Shown here piece by piece: positions 1 through 11,100 of a DNA stretch of 22,702 bases. This DNA comes from Phoronis australis (lineage: Eukaryota; Phoronida; Phoronidae), in NCBI GenBank assembly GCA_002633005.1, contig NMRA01000151.1, positions 729,761-752,462 of the forward strand. Reading direction: 5' to 3'. The notes under the pieces were generated by a model. It was not told the origin of the DNA, searched no databases, and worked only from the letters and a program-made list of their open reading frames with translations. Each line of letters begins with the position of its first letter. Position 1 is the stretch's first letter. The position numbers and the translations under genes are program-made.

Positions 1-16
1 CCCCCCCCCCCCCCAC
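1..16. other. poly-C run at window edge
   Basis: The window opens with fourteen C, one A and four more C. Such a homopolymer at the edge may be a real simple repeat or a read or contig-end artefact. The sequence alone cannot decide. Confidence 0.6.
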
Positions 17-1296
17 CCCTTGGCTGGTGCAAGGAAAATTAAACAGCAACAGCGTGAAGCGTGAGGTAATATCGCTAGGAAAGGCAGCGGATCAGCGGAT
101 GAGAGCGCTGCGGAATTGTGTTCGCGTTTTTTTAGTCCCCCGATAGAATTTGGGAACACCAGGTCATCATCTCCAGCGCCCTCAACATTCGGGGCCGCCT
201 GTGTAGACCACCGCGCTTTGCCCAATTCTCCGAGGCAACATGTCCCCCCCCGCACCCTTATGGTTTCATAACAGAGGAGTAATGTGGCTACAACAATAAC
301 AAGATCATGTAATTTCAAAATACCGCGGTAAGCTATTTATACTCAGTGACCTATGCAATACTGCCACTAAAACATAGATTCAAATCCTTTAACTTCGTTT
401 GTCTTTGGGAAACAGTAAATCTCAAAACACCTTGTCACTCAAATAACAGTAATGGCTAAAAATCAAGGTCACGTAGTAAGCAAGGCGTCTTATATCACGT
501 GTCTTCAACGCGTACGCCTACAAATCAATGCTATTTCCAGTATTTGATGGTTTTTATTCCAAATTTTATCTTTATGAGATTTCCCTGGTTCTACCATATG
601 TTTGTCGCAGTGACGACGTAACGTGCATGCTAGTAGAGATACCAGGCCTGTGTGTTTAAAAAGACAGTGCTTTTTGCAAAGGCTTTAAAGGTTTTTAACT
701 TTCTCGACACAACACTGCTACTTCCTTTCCTTTCGCAAAAGCGGGCAATCTGTGGACACAGTACATTTTTTAAAACATATACCCTCTGGTAAACTTGCCT
801 CCCGTTCAGTAAGGCGATAGGACCTCGCAAAAAAGCAAGACTTCGCGGGATTACGTGAGATATTGCCGTGTATTTTGGATGAGAACACGTGACTTCGGAT
901 AGATTTTAGCTACATGTTGGTCCTAGTGTAGGTCCTAGCGTTACTGAACGCACGTCTGGTGTTGTATGGGTAAAGGCTTCCCCGGCGGTTGGGACAAGAC
1001 GCCTATCCTGGCCACTTTGTACACGCATCCTCAGAATTCAAGTTTTGCCCCTAGACACAATGCAGTACAAGCTACAGCGTAAATTAATTGATGTTAAGGG
1101 CAAGCAAAATCTCCACGGCGTTTTATACGTTATATCAGGAAGTCATTGCCTTGCTAGTTACATATACTATAAGGAAGATGATTGACGACAGAAGTCAAAC
1201 CTTAATGATGACTTCAGCAACTCTGGCACGCTTATTCGCAACTAGAATATTAAGGTGAGCTGAACTTCATTCTAAATCATTATACACATATACATA
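17..1296. other. no gene seen; probable intron or flank of the secreted-protein gene
   Basis: I find no convincing exon here on either strand. The longest frame (830-630, minus) has no family resemblance and ordinary chance composition. Because the exon at 2120-1862 ends in a strong donor, this stretch is probably intron of that gene, with remaining exons further left. Confidence 0.4.
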
Positions 1297-1536
1297 TATT
1301 ATTATTATTATTATTATCATCATCATTAATATCATCATTAATATCATCATCATCATCATCATCATCATTATCATCATCATCATCATCATTATCATTAACA
1401 TCATCGTTATCATTATCATTAACATTATCGTTATCATTATCATTATCATTATCATTAATATTATTGTTAATATCATTATCATTATTATTATTATTAGCAT
1501 TAATATTATTATTATTATTATTGTTATTACGTTATT
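1297..1536. repeat. ATT/ATC compound microsatellite
   Basis: About 240 bases of almost pure trinucleotide repeat, grading from ATT through ATC/CAT and ATTATC mixtures back to ATT. Read on the minus strand it gives an open frame of only Ile, Met, Leu and Thr, which is a repeat artefact and not a protein. Confidence 0.95.
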
Positions 1537-1861
1537 ACTTTTTAAGTCAAAATTTCAAGAAAGTTACATTCGTAGCAAAATAACCACTAGGTGGATTTTA
1601 CTGAAACCTTTTAATGAAAACTTCAAAATTTACTTCAACTTCGCTGTTTGGAATTTTCGATTACTCATTTAGTTTTGTTTCTATGTCAAATTAACTCGCA
1701 CAACATAAAGTATTAAAAAGTAAAAATGACCGGTCGCTCTATAGTTCAAGCATGTGTGAGCGTTTGACCCGGACTGTGTATCTTGCCCCACTCTCCTCTA
1801 ATTACAAATATCTTTGGACATCATTAAATTTAAAGATCGAATTGAAAATGATTCGACTTAC

Positions 1862-2120
1862 TCATGTTCAAAATTCCCTCTTCATATATGTCGAATTCAA
1901 ATTTGGACTGAACTGCTTCGAAGTCTATGTCTGCATTGATATACTGTGCGAAGTCATAATTCAGATGCATCATGACGTCTTTCTTGAGAACGTCATCAAA
2001 TACCATCACTGGTATATCGATTTTGCCTTTGGAGCTACTGATCATAGCTTCAACCTTCTCACTCTTGTCACCCTTTGTGTGAACTTTGAACTTCCGCTTG
2101 AGTTTGATGACGCCATTTAT
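1862..2120 (-). CDS. secreted protein exon 4 (last visible exon)
   Basis: The acceptor CTTGTCTATTTAG ends at 2121, directly after an in-frame stop, and enters phase 0. It encodes residues 278-363: a basic start (LKRKFKVHTKGDKSEK), then alternating polar and hydrophobic strands (KIDIPVMVF, MMHLNYDF, INADIDFEAV, KFEFDIYEE) typical of a beta structure. A perfect GTAAGT donor follows ATG-A at 1861, phase 1, so the protein probably continues in exons outside the window. If unspliced, the frame ends at TAA 1832-1830, adding eleven residues. Confidence 0.75.
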
Positions 2121-5100
2121 CTAAATAGACAAGAACTGGTGTTTCAACTTTCGTATTACTGGTGAACAATGTGCAACTCAAAATGAACAGCCGTTGTATA
2201 GGTCTAGGAACTTATTAACAAACCTGCGTGTTTAGCCAAATGTCTACAAAACTATGGACTTTAACTCAGTAAAAGAATATATTATCTGAAACCAGAACCT
2301 AGGGATTTTTACTTTCCAGCAACCTGACTTTAATCGGCTCACGTGTCCATGTGTTTTTAGAACAGTGAGCAAAAAAGAAAGGTGCGTTGATAGCGAAACA
2401 ACGGTATCAAATGAAAGGATCCAATTTTATTAGACAAGAGCACAAAAACAATAATGCATAAAGCATAGTATCTGAAACTTTTAAATGAATCCGATCCGCC
2501 ATCTTTGAGATATGACGTTCTGAAGTTTGCCATTTTTCTATGGTCATACATAACCTTAAATCAAAAGATCATTTGATAAAATGTGCGGATTTCATGCGTT
2601 TTATCAAATTTTAAAAACACGTGTTTAACTTTAAACGTTGTCTTCTGGTTTTCAAAGAAACTTTCACTGAGACGCCCTGCCTAATTGTTTTATAAGTTGC
2701 CAGCATGCCACTGGATGACCTTCACTGACTACACGTATGTAACCCCCTGACTGCGCCATGTTATCTTCATGGATTACGAAACTTTAATAACCTGCGCCTG
2801 AAATCATAAACAAATTGCTTCGCATGAGTTCGGTTATTCGCGGGACATCCTTTTCAATATAAGTAACGCATTACTCCGTAATTTACTAGTACACACTTTG
2901 CTCATCGCATGTTCTGTAGTGTACCAGTTTCAAATACGTCATACGACGTACAGCTCTATCTTACCTTCACTTCGAACTCTATTATTTCACGCTTTTTGAT
3001 TACCAGTTTGCTGAAAGATACGAAAAAAGCAGTGGCAAATTATTTACCGACCAGGATTTTACTACTTCAATCATTTTCGTTTCAAGAGAAAAATATAGCT
3101 CTAGGTGATCCAGGAATTCACAAAGAAGTAGACCACAATTCGCCATATTCTCAAAGACGTTCGGAGGGCCCGAGCCCCTTTATTAAGACTATGTAATTTC
3201 GATTTTTTCACGTGAGTCATTTGTTGAAGTGCTTTAAACCCCCCAAACAACGTAGAATTGCTAGACATAGGTTTCCTAAAAATTGAGACGAACAATGTGT
3301 CACTTAAAGGCGCAATTTGAGGTGGAACGGCTTGGCTCATTGCCGCGATTCTAATTTGTAATAATTTTCGATATTTGTAAATCATTAAGTGTAACCTAAT
3401 CGACGACTAGTTAATTTGAGAAGCTAAACCCGGTTGATAAAGAATACCCACGTGGATGTGTCGCCTTCAAGTGCTGCGTAACATTCCTTGCAGTAAAGGT
3501 CCCACCAGTCGTTGCTGTTCTTCGGCGAGTACTGCGACTGTTGCGACTGGTCGTAGAACTTAACCTGCTTCTCAGATGAGTCAATGCGTGCGCTCTTGTC
3601 AAACTTTTTTGTGTTACTATTCCAGTTGGATGACAGCGAAAGATGTTGGTCTGGCTCGAAGATTGACTTGGTTCGCGTTCCTTGGGTGAGTTTCAGAATA
3701 AGGTTGTCGTTAGTCATCACTGACCGGCGGACACGGTGTCTATGCTCTTCCTTCTCCGCATCAGGTACTCCCGTCCAATCTCCTCTCTTGTGGTGGACGG
3801 TGTATTCCAGCTCCTCGAAGTTGTCAGCAAATCTGAACAGAGTTGTTACTTCTGGTATAGTATACGCAAACGAAAGTATTATAACAGGGACTTGTATTTA
3901 TTGTTGTGGGAGTATCCCGGCGTCCTCTAATAGGGAAAGTTATCGACGACAATAAAATTAACAATTGTGCCCAGGTTTATCATTGTCTTTATAACGTGAA
4001 TTGTTCGACTTGTTTATAGTTATACCGTGGATTAAACATTCCTGGGGGTTAAGTAGTATGACTTCTTGCAGCACTGTACATACAACGAAGACCAATGAAA
4101 CCAATAAAACTGGAGAAACTTGTGTGTCAACTTCGATTTCGACTGGAAGAATTTGCGTCGCGTATGTCTGTTTTAAGTGTATGTTTCAATAGGAGAGTAT
4201 ACGAGTACCTACATTCCATTCATTTCTACAAGTCGAAAATATTATCAGTAGACTGAAGTTTCAGTCTATGAAAGTTCAACGTATCGTGAGTAGCTTGCAA
4301 AATTGCTGACGTCTATTTGCAAATTCTTCAATTAAGGAGATTCTACAGTTTTGAGGTCGAAAAAACATTTTGGGGGGTTACTTTGGATACCATTAGTTTC
4401 CAGAAGTTATCTTTGATCAATGCTATAAAAAATCAACCTCTATCGTGTTTTTTATGATTTTATTATCAATCGCCGATTTCCATTAAGGATTTCGGCTAGG
4501 CGGTTTCGTTACTAGGCGTTACGAAAATCGACAATGTGGGCGGTATGTAGTGTTTACCAAAACCAGCGTGGAAACGCCAAGGGATAACCCACTCATTGTA
4601 TGTGAGAAAAAGAGGCGAGGAGCTAAAGCACATTACAAGAGTTACCTATTTAAGCATTTGGGAACGAAATCGAGCACTAGTCTCCGTCGAGATAAATTGA
4701 ACAGTTATAGGGTTATAGAAGTAGGGACTTTTGGTAGACAGCAGGGACTTTCAAAAATAGCTCGACATTAATGCACACGTTTAATATATTTTAAGTGCAA
4801 ACGTTTTGTCATCGATTTTTATAGCTTGTTAGTTTTTGTTTTCAATATTTGAATAATTGAAAATTCTCGTTGTGTCTCAAATTTTCTCGGCCGGTAGACG
4901 GCAAGATTATAAAAAATGGCTTTCCTGAATGCCCAAATGCGCTTTGAAATGTTGATAATCTGATAATTACTACCGCTAACTTCTGTAGTTTTTGGGAGGC
5001 CATCACCGGAGAGCAGTGTTGTTGGATAACATGCCCGAACTCTACAACTACGTGAAGCACAAAAGTGAGCTTACAAATTAAGTCCTGTTTTCATCAGTAG

Positions 5101-8100
5101 GTAATGCATAATGCATGACTTGCCACGTGAATAGTATTTTGTTTAAATCGAATAAAATATGAGATGTTCTCATTTGTCCGTTATGCGCTAAGCATAAAGG
5201 CGTAATCAATCTAGCGTTCTTTGTGTTGCAATCTGGGACTGAGAGCTCACGCCTAACGGAGGGATTCCGTTTTCATGACGCTAGTCTCCACTCAATCCGC
5301 CAAGAAACACAGAGGCAATTTAACGAATTTGGTCCTTAAGTGGCAAATAACCTGCCGTCCGCCCTTGGTAAGGTACAAGTTCGTGTTAATTTGCAAAAAC
5401 AATTAAACGCGAACAACACGCGGCAATCTGCACTCTCACCAGCGTCATTTATGTGCAACAGGTGCCTCAGTGCTCAAGGTTCAGTGGGTCCACTGGTGGG
5501 TCCGCTGGTGGGTCCACTGGTGGGTCCACTGCAACGTGTGGAAGTAGACTTCTGTCAACGTTTTATGTATTGAGTTCTATTTTGAAAAGTGCGCCATCAT
5601 TTTACAAAATAAGGGAACATGAAAACGCATTGGTTATCACGTTGGGTATATGCATCACGCATTGCGCATTACGGCCTTAGTGTTTAGCAGCGGTGCCCGA
5701 GTTCATATTAGGTTCAATAGCCGGGAAAATCGAAGGTCATTGGCCTTGCGCAGATTTGAAAAGAAAAGCAATAGAAAAACACATTCACGCATGATAATCG
5801 AAATTATGTTGTTGAAAAGGCTGCGAACAACTGTTGAAGTGTTATATAATGTAAAGCCGCGTAATTCTGTCCGTTTGTTTGGACAACGTTCTCTCTGCTT
5901 CAGTGCTTTTATCCCGAATGAGTGTGTTTAGAACAGGCCCGTAGCCAGGGTGACCCCGCGGAAAAGGTCTAGCCCCAGCATATCCGTTACGTATTGTATA
6001 TAAACAACAACATCAACAAAATTGTTGCGGTTATTACTGGCACTACTAACCGCACTATTTAACTCAAGTTGGTAATAATTTCGAATTTGCTACTGATTCA
6101 AAGCACTTCGGGCCGTGCACGAACAACTTCGCCATAGTGTTTGCTTAGATGACAGGAACGCGTACATGATTAAAGGACGTTTTATGATGTTATTGACTGC
6201 CTTAAGCCACCGACTAACAACATTGAATGCGCGTGATGACTACATCATAGCATGGTAATAAGAGCCTATAAGTCTGTATCTGCGGGGCAGCGAGATTTCA
6301 CAAAAAGTAGAATGTGAATGCCTTAAAATCGATCAAGCAACAAAACAGCAAAAAATATGTTTTTTATCAGCTATTTCGGTATAAATCGGCCAAGATAGTT
6401 AAGTGCAAGCTTTTTAAATTTCGAATTGAAAGTGGTCGTCGAATATGTTGATCATTCAGTTCACGCTTTGGCTGTGGATTGGTGGATTGACTGTATGCAT
6501 ATATGTTCATGTCTTTGCGCTTTCATTCTTTTGAATTCAGTACACGCAATTTCACTAGGCAGTCCTACGTCGATGTTCTACATCCAGAGTTAATGTGTTT
6601 TCTTGCACTGGGAAAATTCTGAGGAGCATAATCGGAAAAGTAATTCTAGACCTCACGAAAATCTTAATGGATAAAAGTCTTCTCTTGTAAACTATTGTCA
6701 GTGGCGCAGACTTCATACGAGCAACAGACTTGATGGAAGAGATTTCCAAGTTAAATATCACTATTTCGAAGGTTCACTATTCCGAGAGTCCACTGCTTCA
6801 GTTCATTATTCCGAAACCACGTTCAAAACTCCGACAGTTAGCTACTCTGAATGTCTCCAATGTGGCGGAAATGACATGCATAAAATATTCCATCCGTGTC
6901 CATTTAGTAATTGCATTCATTTAGGAAGGGTGTCCATGAGTTGTGTAATTTTTAATAAGACTTTGATTGTATTGTGTGCAACTGGGCTCCGTCTGTTCCA
7001 GTCACTAACAATCGTGATTCTTGACTCTAAAACGATTCATCAAACCAAAACCAACACCGAGAAACGGGGATATTTTATTGCAGGGCTACGGCAACCAACA
7101 GGTGGCTTTAAATTTGAGAAGACTGGGTGGGACTCTGAGTCCTGATGAAGACTGGAAGTGGTAGGGTCATGGTAGCCTACATTTAATTCCGACCCGGCCG
7201 CTGATGCTTGCCGTGTTTCCGGTGCGGTGGGCGAGTTTGAGGCGCAGTGGATAAACCTTTCAATCGCCCTGAGAAATGATGCTATCTTGACATGGATCTG
7301 ATGAATGTGCCGTACTTGATAACTGATTTATCAACATTCCTACTTCATTCGCAAGTAAGTACTCATTGTTTGTAATTCAGAAGATATGCTTTGGAACCTG
7401 ACAATTTCGCATGCGCAAGAGTAACCGGGCGTTGTTTTCGGTATAGATACCGCCTAATAACATAAGTATCTCGTATGTTTGTATATGGAAGTATAAAAAT
7501 GACACGGAATTATGAAATTTCATATATGTTCGGAATAATGAACCTTCGTAGTATTGAACCTTCTGACGGAGTAGTGGGCTGCTCTCATTTTCAACGCTAT
7601 GAGCAACTTATTAACACCAGACGCAGAAATAAAACCTGATAAAAATTCATTTTCCGTTTAAATATTTCCGCCCGAGTATGCGATGGGGTATAACCAATCA
7701 TTTAAGCACGACTGGTTAGAAAATTTGGCAGAGGGTAACGCTCAGTAATCCAGAAATAGAATCTCCTGGACCATATTACATCCGAATTTGGGGCCCGTCT
7801 TTTGTGAGTACCATCATAAAATACTTAATAGTCATTTTTGGGATTGCGAATTCCTTCTTGTCTTAGAAATATGGAGTCAAGAGTCATCGTCGTGTACATA
7901 CACGTAGCTTTCGCTTCCCCCGCAGAGCTTAGTTGCTTAGATGCGCTACCAAAATCTAAGAAATATCATCAAAGTGCCAAAGTTTTAGAAATTCGAAACA
8001 CTTCCGCACAGTGCTGGCTACTGGGGTGTAGAATTTCAAACACTATTTTTATTGGGACTAATGTTTCTTAGGGGCATAGCTCAACATTTTTGACAGGTAC

Positions 8101-11100
8101 GCAAAATATTATTTTAGTACAAACACGTGACGTGCCACCTTTACAGTAAGCACTTACACCCTGAATGTGTAACTTGGCGACAAATAATTTATATGTACGC
8201 AGTGCAAGAACTGAAAAAAACTGAATGCAGAATATCACATATGCGCTTGGCAGAAATGCCGATAACTTTATTATTTCTAGAAATCAGTTACTGATTGATA
8301 AAAGAACAAACTATTTTGTTAAACGATAGCGGTATGTCATAAACCATGCTAGTAATAATGAGGGATTTTTAAAGTGTATTTTGTTCACAAATTATAATAG
8401 GACAAAATGAAGTTTTAGTTATCCACCTCATTGAGTTCATCTACGAAATTACGCTTAGTATTGATATCTGCGTGAAAATGTTATCACACATATTACGTTT
8501 GTTTATAAGGACTCGTACTGAACTCTGTTTTGATGATTTCAATCAATCCACGTTCTGTCACCTGCTAAGGCATCATTGGCATTAATATTCCAAGACAAAG
8601 GCAGGAATCAGCTACGTCACAGGTTGGACATTATCGTCCTTGGTGAGAGGTCTTTTCCCTCAGTTGCCGTGTAATGCGTAGGTCACGCTTTGCCGTTTAG
8701 CGGACTTTGAAAGGAGTTTTCACATTTGTCTCCAAAATTTTGAGTTACCGAGGGTTACAGAGCATTATTTTGTTTCATAGAACTGAATAGAAAAGTCGTT
8801 TTTAGTACCTGTTAATAGGCAAAAACGGGGTTTAGTATCCTTTTAAATTCTGACAAGTTTTTGCTCGATGCTTTGTGTTTACCTTGCCTGACGTTTTCAT
8901 TTTAGTCGTCAGTGTTTCCTCAGTCTACAAACAATTTTCAATAAACCGAGTTTCACTTACCCCGCTGGTTCTGTAGCTATAAATAGGTGATCCATACCGA
9001 ACATGACTTCCTTAACTTTCTGGTAAATTCCATCAATTTCAGTGCCGTCCACCGTAGACTTGCAATTGTTCCATGTCTTCTGTGAACGGACGATCATTCC
9101 AGGTAACCACACCTGCGTGATGTCGTAGTGACCTCCCAACGCCACATGAGGGTCGGCGTTGTCTTTTGGATCTATATACACTCGAATTCCTTTGCGTACG
9201 CATTTTATGTCCTTAAACGTAGAACGAATCGCATTAGAACAAACGGGTGGTAATCGTAACCTTTTTTACACTTACCATTGTACAGAATTTTTCAACAAAG
9301 TGTACTATTCTCCACCAAGAACTTACCCGCCCAGAAAGAACTAAGAACGTTCAAAGGGACCCTTAGCAAGCACATGTTCAACATACATTGACATTGTGCG
9401 TGGTGAAGTTTCGTTGTGCGTGGTAAACGGTAATTGTTCTTTAGAGATCGAGTGGTTAGGATTTCCGGAGACTCCGACTAATTTGGGACCACGGGGGCAA
9501 AAGTTTGGCTCCACCAATGTTGTTCACCTGTTGGCTACCCCAATATTGTTTACCGTCCTCTTGGCCTGCGATATGGTTAACAACAAATGAACATTAGCGT
9601 TTTGGATATAATCTATATGTATACACACACACGCACACACGCACACGCACACACACAAATATATATATACCCTGCCAAGTTGGGCTTATTGGTCACTTTA
9701 ACCACACAACAATGCGACGGTTTCTAAGTTCAAGAGTAGACATGATGTATTTGTCGAATTGCCTAGGGAAATACTGAAACCGCAGTTTTAACGTTTCTAA
9801 TCTTCTGAAATCTGCAAAGTTCGGGACTTGAAGTCAAACATTATTAAATAGAATACACCTCCGTGAGTTATAAAGAGAACAATCAAACACAAAATGTAGC
9901 TCATCCTCCACAGTACCAGAATCACAACACAAGCAAAGTCTTTCACAGGAGTGTTTACATAACAACCAGTTTCCAAGCGCAATGCTAGATTTCCTGCTCT
10001 AAAATGATGCCAAAAGAGATCGCTCGGAACGAGATAAATTAAGCTTTACATACGTTCACTTAAAAACTCGTGCTTAAATAAAATGTAGGTTCTTAACTTG
10101 AGTTTTGTTACAACTGATTCAGCCCAAACATGTTTCGATTATTCAATTAGTTTTTTCTAGCATCTACAAGTAGTCAAATTTTGAAAACAGGATTGCATGC
10201 CAATTATGTTAAACAAATTTTTGATACCGTCCATCCCGGCACCCATTTCTACCAACAGAGTACTCCCATAGAAATACCTTTGTAATAACCTATCACCACC
10301 TGCAGTCACTAAGTTGTACGAAAGACGCAACATATTCAATTTAAATCTGTTTCCCGCCGGTCGAGTCTCACCCCATGTCATCACCGTAACAGTATGAGTG
10401 GCTGTAAGTCGGTTGAGCCCTAAATAAAAACGCATAGCTCTGTTTTGAATATTTTCATCATTACCAAAATTTTTGCAACCCCAAGCAGATTACCCGTAAT
10501 CCAAAATTGGTGCCACACACGAATTAAATAATGTTTTAAATGTTTCGAATTCTAGATTCTTGTTAACACGGAATGTTGAGCATATCTTCCCTCACGGTCA
10601 CTCAGAAGCTTTAGAAGTCAAGGTGTCGATCTAGAATACAGACTAAACATTTGTAACTAATTACACGGTTTAAAATAAAATAAAATCTAACAATAACAAT
10701 AATAATAGTTATAATAATAATAATAATAATAATAGGACAGTGGTGTCAGAATTTTGCGAAATGGAGTCCTCAAAAGAGAAAGGCCGACACGTTACTTAAT
10801 TAGGCCTTCTACAGGCCCAATTGCAACAGACATTGTGCTTAATTTCACTACTCATACTCAGCAAGACTTCCAGCCTGGTTTAGGAATTAGTTTACAAGTG
10901 TTTTAACGTTTTTCTTAGCTACGACAGTTTTCACTGAAACCGCTTTACTTCCAAATCATTCTCTCCTAATGCATTAAATCTAACAAGAAAGTAATGGTCA
11001 GTAGCTATTAATTTCAGGACGTTTTTTTTCCGTAGTTTGGTACCCCAACTGTAGCACTTAAAGTTAAAGCCAAAGAAGTGTTGAAGTGAGTGCATTTTTC

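Larger units (their letters stand above)
3833..8960 (-). other. intron 2 of the secreted-protein gene, about 5.1 kb
   Basis: Bounded by GTAAGT and TTCAG, and the flanking exons join in phase. It contains a 12-bp tandem repeat (5484-5531) and two degenerate arrays of a 16-bp motif (about 6740-6870 and 7520-7565). No convincing exon is visible elsewhere, though a small phase-neutral exon cannot be excluded. Confidence 0.55.

Noticed and set aside
1267-1500. Minus-strand open frame made of Ile and Met
   Set aside because: It is the ATT/ATC microsatellite read as codons.
1752-2165. 137-residue plus-strand open frame
   Set aside because: It lies antisense to exon 4 of the secreted-protein gene, whose splice sites and phase are far better supported.
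3584-3955. 123-residue plus-strand open frame
   Set aside because: Antisense shadow of exon 3; no similarity and an arbitrary mix of Ser, Cys and Arg.
5340-5931. Overlapping plus-strand open frames around the 12-bp repeat
   Set aside because: Several frames overlap, starts are weak, and nothing but the repeat looks ordered.
7225-7300. GAGGCGCAGTGGATAAA resembling a tRNA A box
   Set aside because: No B box (GGTTCGANNCC) at the right distance and no cloverleaf; SINE or tRNA not supported.
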